Source: Crenobacter oryzisoli (GTDB taxonomy: Bacteria; Pseudomonadota; Gammaproteobacteria; Burkholderiales; Chromobacteriaceae). Taken from it: DNA of 57,500 nucleotides. The DNA lies in the NCBI RefSeq assembly GCF_030385785.1, contig NZ_JAUEDK010000030.1:1-57500 (forward strand), given 5' to 3'. Each line of letters starts with the position of its first letter. The stretch's first letter is position 1. The notes under the pieces were generated by a model. The model was given only the letters and a program-made list of their open reading frames with translations, was not told the origin of the DNA and did not search any database. Positions 35,791 through 45,268 of the stretch are shown here, in pieces. A program made the translations under genes and the position numbers.

Positions 35791-36912
35791 AATAGCGGCG
35801 ATTACAAATACATCTGGCAGGCCAGTGACTGGCCGAATTGGCGCTTCGACCTGGCGGCACTGGCTGGACCCATGGCTGAGGTCAGTCGCGCCCAAGGGCT
35901 CTTGATGGGGCGCTTGGCCGACGTGGGAATGGCCCTGCGCGATCAGGCGAGTCTTGCGGCGCTCACCGAGGACGTGGTCAAGACCAGCGAGATAGAGGGT
36001 GAGCAGCTCAATGTCGAGTCGGTGCGCTCTTCCATCGCTCGCAGGTTGGGCGTGGACATCGGCGCCTTGGCCCCGGTCGATCGTCACGTCGAAGGCGTGG
36101 TCGAGATGGTGCTCGATGCCACCGCCAACTGCGCAGTCCTGGTCACGCGGGAGCGGCTGTTCGGCTGGCACGCCGCGCTGTTTCCCACCGGCTACTCGGG
36201 GCTTGCCAAGATCAAGGTCGGCTGCTGGCGCGACGATGCCAGTGGCCCGATGCAGGTGGTGTCGGGCCCCATCAGTCGCCAGCGTGTGCATTTCGAGGCA
36301 CCGCCTGCTGGCCGTCTGGAAGTCGAGACCAGCCGATTTCTCGACTGGGTGAATGGCGCACCGAACGAGCCGCCTTTGCTCAAGGCCGGCCTGGGCCATC
36401 TGTGGTTCGTAACGTTGCACCCGTTCGACGACGGCAACGGTCGTATTGCCCGGGCCATCGGCGATCTGCTGCTGGCGCGTGCCGACGGCAGTCCGCAACG
36501 CTTCTACAGCTTGTCGGCACAGATCCAGCGCGAGCGTAAGGCCTATTACGACATCCTGGAGCGAACCCAGAAGGAGTCGATGGACGTCACCGAGTGGCTC
36601 GCCTGGTTCCTCGATACCCTCCATCGCGCCGTCGATCAGGCGCAGCACACGCTCGATGCCGTGTTGCGCAAAGCGCGGTTCTGGCAGCACTGGGCGGCTA
36701 TATCCTTGAACGAGCGACAGGTGAAGCTGCTCAATCAGCTGCTCGACGGGTTCGAAGGCAAGCTCACCAGCAGCAAGTGGGCGGCGATCGCCAAGTGCTC
36801 TCCGGACACGGCCCTGCGCGACATCAACGATCTGCTGGCGCGGGGCGTCCTGCGGAAATCGAATGCGGGCGGACGCAGTACCAGCTACGAGCTGAACGAT
36901 TTGCCGCAGTAG
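35788..36912 (+). CDS. Fic-family protein with DUF4172 N-terminus and C-terminal winged helix
   Basis: 374 residues from ATG 35788; a GTG at 35770 is possible but lies inside the repeat. The N-terminus (YKYIWQASDWPNWRFDLAAL) matches DUF4172 of Fic proteins. The inhibitory motif is in TSEIEGEQL (class II), and the active site HPFDDGNGRIAR (H211) is complete. The C-terminus (about 305-374) is a helix-turn-helix: SSKWAAIAKCSPDTALRDIN, then LLARGVLRKSNAGGRS. It could therefore bind DNA as well as modify protein. Unrelated in detail to the other Fic protein 0.95 kb upstream. Confidence 0.9.
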   Translation: MNSGDYKYIWQASDWPNWRFDLAALAGPMAEVSRAQGLLMGRLADVGMALRDQASLAALTEDVVKTSEIEGEQLNVESVRSSIARRLGVDIGALAPVDRHVEGVVEMVLDATANCAVLVTRERLFGWHAALFPTGYSGLAKIKVGCWRDDASGPMQVVSGPISRQRVHFEAPPAGRLEVETSRFLDWVNGAPNEPPLLKAGLGHLWFVTLHPFDDGNGRIARAIGDLLLARADGSPQRFYSLSAQIQRERKAYYDILERTQKESMDVTEWLAWFLDTLHRAVDQAQHTLDAVLRKARFWQHWAAISLNERQVKLLNQLLDGFEGKLTSSKWAAIAKCSPDTALRDINDLLARGVLRKSNAGGRSTSYELNDLPQ

Positions 36913-37117
36913 CTGCGTTTCATGGAGTTGACCCGGTGCGCGACAAGCCTTGGCCTTCAGGCTGGGGAGGATGTCAAAGTACCGGCCTGGAGCTGGCTGA
37001 TAGAGGACTACGACCGGATCAGAAACCTGATCACCCCCGGGACCTCCTGGGAGGCGGGGGCAGCTCTGGCAGATCGCTCGGTTGTGGCGGCATTCGGCAT
37101 GGCGTCCTCGTTCTCGC

Positions 37118-38149
37118 TCACAGGAAGGTGTCGGCGATGTCTATCGACGAGCGTTGCCCCAGCGCGTCGAAGTTTGCGGTCAACCAGGCATCGGCGCGCT
37201 CGCGTCCCAGTGCGAAGACTTCGCGCAGGAAGCCCCAGTCGGCGTTGAACTTGCTTGATACCCCCAGCTGGGCCATCTCAGCTTCGGCATCGATGCTGTG
37301 GATCAGCATGCGCCGGTAGCTAGCCGGATCGAGCGCGCCTTTGTCGATCAGTCGGGTGATGAAATCGACCGCGCGCATCTCGCGCATTAATGACGAGTTG
37401 AAGCTCAGCGTGTTGATGCGGTCGAGGATCTGGCGCGCCGTGGTCGGCACCTCGGGGATGCGGATCGGGTTGATACGGATGATCAGCACATCGCTGCTGT
37501 CGGTGTCATAGATCAGCGGGTAGATCGGCGGATTGCCCATGTAGCCGCCGTCCCAGTAATACTCGTTGTCGATTTCTACCGCTTGGAACAAGAACGGCAG
37601 GCAACTCGAGGCCAGTACCGCCTGCACGCAGATCTCGCTGGTGGTGAACACGCGGATGCGCCCGCTCAGCACATTGGTGGCGCACAGGAACAGCTTGACG
37701 CTCCGGCAGTTCTGCAGCACTTCGAAATCGACCACTGCGAGCAGCACATCGCGCAGCGGGTTCAGGTTGCACGGGTTCAGCTGGTAGGGCGAGAAGAAGC
37801 GGGTGAGATGGTCGAACATTAGCCAGGCCGGCGACAGGTCCATATTGCCACAGCCCATCATCCGGTCCAGCCAGGAGGGTTGCAGCGGGCTTAGCCGCGC
37901 CGCATCGGATATCTGGCGCCAGAGCGTTTCAAGCGCGCGGCGCGCTCCTTCGCCCCCGCCGCTGGCAAGACCGTAGGCGAGCACCGTGGCATTGATCGCG
38001 CCGGCGCTGGTGCCGCAGATGCCGTCTACCTCGATCCGGCCGTCTTCGAGCAGGCGGTCGAGCACCCCCCAACTGAAGGCCCCGTGGGAGCCGCCCCCCT
38101 GCAGCGCTATATTGATGCGGCGAATCGCGGGCGATGGCTTCGCTTGCAT
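37118..38149 (-). CDS. Patatin-like phospholipase (copy A)
   Basis: 343 residues with a complete patatin catalytic dyad: oxyanion loop GGGSHG (18-23), nucleophile GTSAG (46-50, Ser48) and Asp in DGGYMGN. Predicted to cut acyl chains from membrane lipids in the cytoplasm; no signal peptide. The C-terminal half (after about 230) resembles DUF3734-containing patatins and ends in RSSIDIADTFL. GAGGAGG lies six bases before the ATG. It lies 102 bases after the HD gene on the same strand and is a clear paralogue of the patatin at 42725. Confidence 0.9.
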   Translation of the reverse strand: MQAKPSPAIRRINIALQGGGSHGAFSWGVLDRLLEDGRIEVDGICGTSAGAINATVLAYGLASGGGEGARRALETLWRQISDAARLSPLQPSWLDRMMGCGNMDLSPAWLMFDHLTRFFSPYQLNPCNLNPLRDVLLAVVDFEVLQNCRSVKLFLCATNVLSGRIRVFTTSEICVQAVLASSCLPFLFQAVEIDNEYYWDGGYMGNPPIYPLIYDTDSSDVLIIRINPIRIPEVPTTARQILDRINTLSFNSSLMREMRAVDFITRLIDKGALDPASYRRMLIHSIDAEAEMAQLGVSSKFNADWGFLREVFALGRERADAWLTANFDALGQRSSIDIADTFL

Positions 38150-38251
38150 GGTGGGCCTCCTCTGTGTGCAGTCTAGCCGACGCGCACCGCCTGGCCAGTG
38201 CGCCGGGCGCTGCGCGCTGATGCGATGGGGGACCGTGGCTCATGGGGCAAG

Positions 38252-38866
38252 TCAGCGCAATGCTGGCTGGGCGAGCCGCCACGCCAGATTGGCGCGGGCG
38301 CGGGCTTCGCAGCGGGTATGGAAGAAATCCGTATGGTAGATAGCGGGGCGAGCCAGCAGGGCGCCCAGGAAGGCCCGTTCTCTGGCGTCGTAAGCGACAT
38401 CGCCCTGGTCGGGACGCTCGGCTCGCAGGAGCGCTTCATCGCGGCGAAAGCGGGCGCGGTCATCCCCTAGATTCACCAGGTCGATGTCGGCGGTAAAGCG
38501 GGCATCGAGATCGGCCGGTACAACGTCATGTGTCGTCGCCAGGATCATTTCGGCGATGCGTGCGGCTGCGGCGATGCGTCCCTCGGCGCAGCGCTCGAAC
38601 CACTCGGCGCTGAGCCGCTCATTGTCTTCCGCACCGGGAATGTAGATCACATCATGAAACCACAATGCCAGTTCCACGGCATCAGGATCGTGGCTCGCTG
38701 CGCGCGCGCAATCCAGACCGCTCAGGCAGCGACGGATGTGGTCCAGGGTATGATAACGGCGCATCGGCTCGGCGTAATGTCGCGCCAGGTCGGCATAGAC
38801 GATTTCGCCCTGCACGCCGCCGCAGCGCGACCACAGCGCCAAAAAGCGTGTTTCCATCCGCTTCAT
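38252..38866 (-). CDS. HD-domain metal-dependent phosphohydrolase-like protein
   Basis: 204 residues. Metal-site motifs of a compact HD family are visible: RRYHTLDHI (about 36-44), LWFHDVIY (HD, about 67-74) and ATTHDVVP, with Asp in FTADIDLVNLG. The family, annotated as predicted metal-dependent HD phosphohydrolases, has no agreed substrate; nucleotides or cyclic nucleotides are possible. RBS GAGGA six bases before the ATG. It sits between the cyclase/ATPase gene (168 bases away) and patatin A. Confidence 0.85.
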   Translation of the reverse strand: MKRMETRFLALWSRCGGVQGEIVYADLARHYAEPMRRYHTLDHIRRCLSGLDCARAASHDPDAVELALWFHDVIYIPGAEDNERLSAEWFERCAEGRIAAAARIAEMILATTHDVVPADLDARFTADIDLVNLGDDRARFRRDEALLRAERPDQGDVAYDARERAFLGALLARPAIYHTDFFHTRCEARARANLAWRLAQPALR

Positions 38867-39034
38867 CCCGATTCCTCTGTCTCAGAGAACGCGTGCCGGA
38901 CGTTCGGAGGAACGAGGCGCGCGCTTCAGGGGCCCGGTAGACAGCGTAAGCCTGGCGCGCTGCTTCAGCGTTGGCGTTCGGCCATCCAGAACCACCGGTT
39001 CATAGCCCAATCCGATCCGCCCATTGCGCATGCT

Positions 39035-42000
39035 TCAGCTAAGCGCGGCGAGCAACGCCCCGGCCTCCTGCAGGTCCGCGGTGTCGAAACCTTCGGTGAA
39101 CCAGTCATAGGTTTCGGCCAAAATACGGCGGGCGTCGCCCGGCTTGCCCTGCTGTCGCCACAGCCGGCTCAGGCCCATCACCGCGCGCAGCTCCAGCGAG
39201 CGGGCTCCCTGTCGGCGAGCGATCGCGATCGCCTTCAGGAAGCAGGCTTCGGCTTCATCCCAGCCGCCGGCCTCCTCCCCCTCGCGGCTCGGCTGTTGCA
39301 GCATCAGTTCCCCCTTGAGTCGATACAGCTCCGCCTCGTACACGCGCTCCTGCTTCTGGTCCACGACGGCCAGCGCCTCGGTCAGCGTCTCAAGCCCTGC
39401 CTCGGTCTGTCCTGCTCTTCCGTAGGCTTCGGCCAGCAGCGCCAAGTAATGCGTCTGCCAATGCTCCGCCCCAGTGGCCCGATAGGCGGCCAAGCCCTGT
39501 TGCATCCTTTCGACTCCCTCTGCGGCGCATCCCTGCTCGGCCAGCACCCAGCCCGAGAGGATGGTTCCGTAAGCCAAAAAGTACGGGAAGCCATGCTCGG
39601 TCGCGAGGGCGATGGCTGCCTCCGTCAGCTCGCGCGTCGGCTGTGCCTCGCGCCGGTGCAGATGAAGCTCGGCGGCGAAGATCAAGGCATTGGCCGAGTC
39701 AGGAGGTTGGGACCGGATCTGAGCCAGAGCGAGCATCTCCTGGCTGCGCGCCAGGGCCTGATCCGGATAGCCGAGCAGCCACAGGTCCAAGGCGAAGTAG
39801 GCCAGCCCCAGCACGCCGGGCTCCAGTCCATAGAAGAAGGCAGCCGAGGGGTCATAGAGGGCCAGGGCCTGCTCCAACTGCGCGCGGGCAGGGTCCAACT
39901 CGCCGAGACCGAGTAAGCTGGTCCCCAGCGCTCGATGGGCTTGTGCGAGCAACGCAGGGTCTTGTGCCTTCCGGGCCAGCGTAAGGAGTTGCTCCCCCAG
40001 TTCGCGTGAGGTCAGCAGTTCCCCACGGACTAGATAAAATGTGCGCAGCCCCAACAGCGCGGGGAAGAGCTGGATCGTTTCGCCGAGCTGTCGGCACAGC
40101 GTCAGTGCCCGCGTATAGGTCGCTTCGACTTCCGGGGCAGCGTGCCCCTTGGTGGCCATCCAGGCCGGACCTAGAGTGATCAGAAGCTCGAGTTCTTGTC
40201 GTGTGCGCTCGGGAGCATCGGGCAGCGTTGCGAGCAGGGCCAGCGCCGTGGTCAGGTGGGCGACCGCTTCGGCATCGGCCGAGCGCTGCAGCGCCTGGCG
40301 CCCGGCGCAGTGCAGGTATTCCACCGCCTTCGGCGCGTTGCCGCTGCGGCTGAAATGATGCGCCAACTCGCTGCTGTGCTCCTCGAGCCGGGCGCCGAAC
40401 AAAGCCTCGATGGCCTGGCCCGTCCGCTCATGTAGTGCACGGCGCTGATCGCTTAACAGCGAGCCGTAGGCTACCTCCTGGGTCAGCGCATGCTTGAAGC
40501 TGTACTCGACCTCCGGAAACGCCGGCTGCTCATAGATGAATTCACCGGCTTGCAGCCGCGTCAGCAGGCTCTTCATGGTGTCTTCGGACTGATCGACCAC
40601 GCGCGCGAGCAGGCTCCAGGTAAATACCTTGCCAATCACCGCCAGGGTTTGCAGCAGCGCCTTCTCGGCCGGCTGCAGTCGGTCGATGCGGGAGGCGAGC
40701 ACCCCCTGCACGGTGGCCGGGATCTGGAGCCTGCCTGGGAGCTGCTCGAGACGGTAATGACCGCGCTCGCCCTGCAGCACGTGCCCCTCAGCCAGCGCCT
40801 GCACCACTTCCTCGATGAAGAAGGGGTTGCCTTCCGTAAGCTCCAGGATCAGGCGCTCGAGCGGGGCCAGGCCGGGGGCATCGCCCAGCAGCGCGTGCAG
40901 GAGCTCCCGGGCTTCCGCTTCGCCCAGAGGATCCAGCCGCAACTGGGTGTAGTAGCTCTTGCGGCCCCAGTCATGCCGGTACTCGGGCCGGTAATTGACC
41001 AGTAGCAGGATACGGGCGTTGCCCACGCTCTCGCCGAGAAAGCCAAGGAAGGCCTCGGTTTCGCTGTCGAGCCACTGCAAATCCTCGACGATCAGTTCCA
41101 GTGGCTGGGTCAGGCTCTCGCGCACCAACAGCCGCTTGATCGCCTCGAAAGTCCGCTGCCGGCGGATCTGCGGGTCCATCATCGCCAGCGCCGAGTTCGG
41201 CTCGGCTGCCCCGAGCAGGTGGAACAGATAGGGCAGCGTGTCTTCCAGTGCGCGGTCCAGGGTCAGCACCTTGCCGGTGATCCGCTCGCGCCGGCGACGC
41301 TCGTCGTCCTGCGCCGTGAGCTGGCAGTAGTTCCGCAGCAGCTCGATCAGCGGCAGATACGGATAGGCTTTGCCGTGCGACACCGAGAAGGTTTCCAGTA
41401 CCAGGCAATCGCGCGGCGCGAGCAGCTTGAACTCGTGGTATAGCCGAGACTTGCCCACCCCAGGGTCGCCAACCATACCAACGATCTGGCCATGGCCGGC
41501 TTGCGCCCCCGCCCGAGCTGCGCGTAGCTGCCCGAGCTCGCGCGAACGACCGACAAAGCGCGCCAGCCCGCGGCTGGCCGACACCTGCAGCCGGGTCCGC
41601 AGCGGACCGAGACCGAGCACTTCAAAGACCGCGAGCGGCTCGGGCAGCCCCTTGATCGGCGTCGCGCCGAGCGCCTTGAACGCAAAATAGCCTTCGGTCA
41701 GGTGGCGCGTGTGTTCGCTCGCGACGATCGAGCCGGGCACGGCGATGCCCTCCATGCGCGAAGCAATGTGGATCGAGTTGCCCACCGGATCGTAGTCGGT
41801 GTGCAAATCATGGATGCGGATCGTACGCACGACCACTTCGCCGGAGTTGATGCCGACGCGGATCTGCAACGCGATTCCCTGAGCGAGACGCACGCCGTCG
41901 GCGTACCGGTGCATGGCTTCCTGCATGCGCAGCGCCGCCAGCAAGGCCCGCTGCGGGTGATCCTCGTTGGCGATCGGCGCGCCGAACAGCGCCAGGATGC

Positions 42001-42436
42001 CATCGCCCATCGACTTGGCCACATAGCCTTCGTAGTGATGCACGGCCTCCATCATCAGCGCCAGCACCGGGTCGATCAGCCGGCGGGCATCTTCGGGATC
42101 GAGGTCGTGGATCAGCGCGGTCGAACCGGCCATGTCGGCGAACAGCGCGGTAACAGTCTTGCGCTCGCCGTCTGCCACGCCGCGGGCTTCCATGGCCGCC
42201 TGTGCCGCCCGGATGCGTTCTGCCAGGTAGGGGGGCGTGTAGTCGATGGGCGCCGTGGTCGCAAGCGCCGCGCTCGGGGGCGGCCCGTTCAACGGCGCGC
42301 CGCATTCGCTGCAGAACTTGGCGCTCGCGCTCGCCTCGTGCCCGCAGGCAGGGCAGGCGCGCACCACCTTGGCGCCGCATTCCTCGCAGAACTTGGCGCC
42401 GGTCGGATTCTCGAATCCGCAGCTTGCACAACGCAT
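39035..42436 (-). CDS. Zinc-ribbon / class III cyclase / STAND ATPase / TPR protein
   Basis: 1133 residues. Two zinc ribbons (C3, C6, C17, C20 and C28, C31, C42, C45) are followed by a class III nucleotide cyclase domain (about 90-260). Its metal-binding Asps are in FADMAGST and KSMGDG, and RVGINSGEVV is present. The transition-state Asn of the usual VNxASR is His here (IHIASRMEG), a change I recall in related cyclase-ATPase proteins, so cyclase activity is uncertain. An ATPase follows (Walker A GDPGVGKSR near 325, Walker B IVEDLQWLD), and the last about 450 residues are TPR-like helices, probably for sensing. Large signal-transduction protein, cytoplasmic. Confidence 0.88.
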   Translation of the reverse strand: MRCASCGFENPTGAKFCEECGAKVVRACPACGHEASASAKFCSECGAPLNGPPPSAALATTAPIDYTPPYLAERIRAAQAAMEARGVADGERKTVTALFADMAGSTALIHDLDPEDARRLIDPVLALMMEAVHHYEGYVAKSMGDGILALFGAPIANEDHPQRALLAALRMQEAMHRYADGVRLAQGIALQIRVGINSGEVVVRTIRIHDLHTDYDPVGNSIHIASRMEGIAVPGSIVASEHTRHLTEGYFAFKALGATPIKGLPEPLAVFEVLGLGPLRTRLQVSASRGLARFVGRSRELGQLRAARAGAQAGHGQIVGMVGDPGVGKSRLYHEFKLLAPRDCLVLETFSVSHGKAYPYLPLIELLRNYCQLTAQDDERRRRERITGKVLTLDRALEDTLPYLFHLLGAAEPNSALAMMDPQIRRQRTFEAIKRLLVRESLTQPLELIVEDLQWLDSETEAFLGFLGESVGNARILLLVNYRPEYRHDWGRKSYYTQLRLDPLGEAEARELLHALLGDAPGLAPLERLILELTEGNPFFIEEVVQALAEGHVLQGERGHYRLEQLPGRLQIPATVQGVLASRIDRLQPAEKALLQTLAVIGKVFTWSLLARVVDQSEDTMKSLLTRLQAGEFIYEQPAFPEVEYSFKHALTQEVAYGSLLSDQRRALHERTGQAIEALFGARLEEHSSELAHHFSRSGNAPKAVEYLHCAGRQALQRSADAEAVAHLTTALALLATLPDAPERTRQELELLITLGPAWMATKGHAAPEVEATYTRALTLCRQLGETIQLFPALLGLRTFYLVRGELLTSRELGEQLLTLARKAQDPALLAQAHRALGTSLLGLGELDPARAQLEQALALYDPSAAFFYGLEPGVLGLAYFALDLWLLGYPDQALARSQEMLALAQIRSQPPDSANALIFAAELHLHRREAQPTRELTEAAIALATEHGFPYFLAYGTILSGWVLAEQGCAAEGVERMQQGLAAYRATGAEHWQTHYLALLAEAYGRAGQTEAGLETLTEALAVVDQKQERVYEAELYRLKGELMLQQPSREGEEAGGWDEAEACFLKAIAIARRQGARSLELRAVMGLSRLWRQQGKPGDARRILAETYDWFTEGFDTADLQEAGALLAALS

Positions 42437-42480
42437 AGGGCTTACCCCCGCCTCCGGCGGTTTTCAAGGTGCAACCGTTT

Positions 42481-42533
42481 AATCGGGGCTGGCAGCTCGC
42501 CGGGCTAGCCGCCCGGGCCGCGCGACCCCGATT
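42481..42533. promoter_or_regulatory. Long hairpin in the leader of the cyclase/ATPase gene
   Basis: AATCGGGG (42481-42488) pairs with CCCCGATT (42526-42533); the 37-base interior is GC-rich and can also pair. On the plus strand a T-run follows (42532-42536), so it could be a terminator in that direction. On the minus strand it lies in the 5' leader of the cyclase gene, 45 bases before the start, downstream of patatin B. Confidence 0.45.
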
Positions 42534-42724
42534 TTTCTGCACATCGTCCGTTACGGCCGAATGCCGACAATAGCAAACGCGATAAAGCCTGTCGGCTGGC
42601 ACCGTTTTGGGCATGGCCGCCCCGTAACCATAGTCTGTCGGGGGCTTGTGCGATAAGCCTGTTCAGACGGTTCTCGCCATATCGTGGCTATTTCGAGGGG
42701 GGCGAGAAGAGGGCGAGCGCCTTA

Positions 42725-43774
42725 TCAAAGGAACTCTTTGCCGATGTCGATGCTCGAGCGCTGCCCGATGTTTTGATAGTTTTCCTTGAGCCACGCCTCG
42801 GCTTCGGTCCGTCCCTTGTCCCGCAGAAAGCAGAGGAAGTCCCAGTCGGCGTTGTACTTGCTCGACACGCTGAGTGCGGCCATCGTCTGGTCGGACCGGA
42901 TTGAGTGGATCAGCATTTCCTTCATTTCGCCGCGACCGACCTTGCCTTGTTGGATCAGCGAGGAAACGAAGGCGATCGCGCGCATCTCACGCATCAGCGA
43001 CGAATTGAAGCTCACTTCATTGATGCGGTTGAGAATTTCGGCCGCAGTGGTCGGCACGCCGGGGCGGACGATCGGATTGATATGCACAACCACTACATCG
43101 CGCGTGCTGCAGTGGTAGATCAGCGGGAATATCGCCGGGTTACCAACGTAGCCGCCGTCCCAGTAATATTCGCCATTGATCTCCACCGCCTGAAACAGGG
43201 TTGGAATGCAGGCCGAAGCGAGCACCGCTTTCACGCATATGTCATCGCCGGAAAAGAGGCGGATCTTGCCGGTCTCGACATTGGTCGCACAGAGATAGAG
43301 GCGGATCGGGCAATGCCCGCGCAACGCGGTGAAATCGACATGTTGCTCCAGCAACTCGCGTAGCGGGTTCGCGTTGAATGGATTGAATTGGTACGGCGAG
43401 AGGACGCGCAGTGTGATGTCCATCAGCAGGTACAAGGGCGAGTGTTCCAGCCCGAAGCTGTGGGACCCTTTCAGCCATGGCAACAAGCGGAAGGGGTTAT
43501 GCCGCTGCGCCGATTGCGCGATAGCGTGCCAGAAGTCGTGCAGCGCCTGACGCGCGCCCTCGGAACCACCCTGTAGCAGCCCGTAGGCCAGCACTGCAGC
43601 GTTCATCGCACCTGCGCTGGTCGCGCTGACGCCTTCTAGTACAAGCCGCCCGTCCTCGAGCAGTCGGTCGAGCACGCCCCAGGTGAACGCTCCGTGCATC
43701 CCGCCGCCCTGCAAGGCTAGCGCGATCGGCTTCTGTTCGCCGTTGTTCGGCCGAGTTCCACTCGTTGCAGCCAT
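42725..43774 (-). CDS. Patatin-like phospholipase (copy B)
   Basis: 349 residues, clearly paralogous to copy A throughout. Oxyanion loop GGGMHG (23-28), DGGYVGN with the catalytic Asp, and C-terminus RSSIDIGKEFL. The nucleophile motif reads ATSAG (51-55, Ser53), with Ala instead of the first Gly of GxSxG; some active patatins tolerate this. RBS GGGAGG six bases before the ATG. It is the first gene of the minus-strand set, 288 bases ahead of the cyclase gene with a hairpin between. The 221-base stretch upstream, to the IS3 end, holds no recognisable gene. Confidence 0.88.
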   Translation of the reverse strand: MAATSGTRPNNGEQKPIALALQGGGMHGAFTWGVLDRLLEDGRLVLEGVSATSAGAMNAAVLAYGLLQGGSEGARQALHDFWHAIAQSAQRHNPFRLLPWLKGSHSFGLEHSPLYLLMDITLRVLSPYQFNPFNANPLRELLEQHVDFTALRGHCPIRLYLCATNVETGKIRLFSGDDICVKAVLASACIPTLFQAVEINGEYYWDGGYVGNPAIFPLIYHCSTRDVVVVHINPIVRPGVPTTAAEILNRINEVSFNSSLMREMRAIAFVSSLIQQGKVGRGEMKEMLIHSIRSDQTMAALSVSSKYNADWDFLCFLRDKGRTEAEAWLKENYQNIGQRSSIDIGKEFL

Positions 43775-44058
43775 CGTAAACCTCCCAGGGTCCGATCCCA
43801 GCCACGTCGTCGCTTACGCCAACCCCCGGCGTTTGCGTGTCGACGGGGTCATAATACAAGGCGGGCCTCATCCAGACGCTATATTGCTCCGGCTGGACTG
43901 GAAGCGGATATCCGGCTCGGCCATCCCCCTTCGCCTCGATGAAGCCGTACTCCTTAAACACGAACGGTTACCGAGGCAGCATTGCGTCGCATCCATGAGC
44001 TTGGGCGTGGATTTCGGATACCAAGCGTAGTCAGATAAACTGACATGCAGAGGTTCCG

Positions 44059-44355
44059 ATGTACAAGATTCCACGACAAAGCTACACCCCAGAATTCAAG
44101 CAAGAAGCCATCCGGCAGATCGAGGCCGAGGGCAAGTCTCCAGCCCAGGTCGCTCGTGACCTGGGCATCTCCGAACAAACGCTCAGCAACTGGCGCAAAG
44201 CACACAAGGCCGGCAAGCTGGCCTCCGGTTCTGGTAAACCGGTCACGCCAGAGCAGATGGAACTCTCCCGCCTGCGGGCCGAGAATGCCCGCCTCAAGAT
44301 GGAGCTCGAGATCCTGGAAAAAGCCACGGCGTACTTCGCCAAGAAGTCGCAGTGA
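44059..44355 (+). CDS. IS3-family OrfA (HTH protein)
   Basis: 98 residues. Helix-turn-helix of the IS3 OrfA type: FKQEAIRQIEAEGKSPAQVA, then RDLGISEQTLSNWRKAHKAG, followed by a leucine zipper (LSRLRAENARLKMELEILEK). It binds the element ends and normally joins OrfB by -1 frameshifting. It overlaps orfB by 4 bases. This gene is intact, but its partner is not. Confidence 0.9.
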   Translation: MYKIPRQSYTPEFKQEAIRQIEAEGKSPAQVARDLGISEQTLSNWRKAHKAGKLASGSGKPVTPEQMELSRLRAENARLKMELEILEKATAYFAKKSQ

Positions 44356-45268
44356 AGTACGCCTGGCTCGATGGAATGCGCGCTCACTACCCCCTGCAAT
44401 CCTTGTGCCGTGTGCTGTCGGTCAGCACCAGTGGTTTTGCCGACTGGAAGGCCGGCGGCGGCCCGGCGCAATGGTTGTCGGATGCCCAGCTATTGGTGCT
44501 GATTCGAAGCGTCCATGCCGAATTCAACGGTGCCTATGGCTCGCCCAGGATTTACCAAGAACTCAAGTTTCGTGGGCTCCCAGTGAGCAAGGCACGGATT
44601 CGGCGCCTGATGCAGCGGCACGGCATTCGTGCCCGGCACAAGCGACGCTACAAGGTCACCACCGACAGCAAGCATGCGCTGCCCGTGGCCCCCAACCTGC
44701 TGAATCGACAATTTCACACCGCCGCGCCGGATCAAGTCTGGACGACGGACATCAGTGTGCCGCAGCAAGCGGCGTAGGAGATGAGGGTATGGCCCCTCGC
44801 CATCGGCTTGCAGGAGCAGGTGGCAAACCACCATGAGCGGCTTGGGTCAAAAGCCCCGGTCGTGAGCGTCATGGAAAAGGCGTCAGAAGACGTCAGGTGT
44901 GGATCAGGAAGACGAACAACCGTGAACTGCCGTTCAAGTGTCGAAACCGTTCAGACGACATCAAAACCGGGGAGTGATGTTGCCCCGCGATCAGCCGGGA
45001 CGATACCTGCTTACGGTCCCGGCGGTGTCCGGCATAGAGGCAGCGTCAGCCTGATTCGGGCTCTTACGTTGAACTGCGGGAACCTTCGATGGCGATGCCA
45101 AGCGAAAGGCACAAGCCCGAAAGGCAAGGCCGAGAGTAGCGATGCGCCATCAAGGGGCGGAGCGGCTCGTAGTAGTGTTGAAGCCGCTGTAATGGCGGTG
45201 GAGCGAAGGGGCTGCGTCATCCCGGTCAGGAGCCGTGCCAACTGCGCAAGCAGGAGGAGTATGGCTCA

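Noticed and set aside
36913-37117. A possible molybdopterin-oxidoreductase fragment (WLIEDYDRIRNLI)
   Set aside because: The resemblance is one short motif in a 200-base gap with mixed frames; too weak to list as a gene.
38528-39916. A 462-codon plus-strand frame opposite the HD and cyclase genes
   Set aside because: It is antisense to well-supported genes, with low-complexity composition typical of a GC-rich shadow.
43497-43961. A 154-codon minus-strand frame overlapping patatin B and its upstream gap
   Set aside because: Most of it lies in the wrong frame of the patatin gene, and the first 60 codons match nothing I know.
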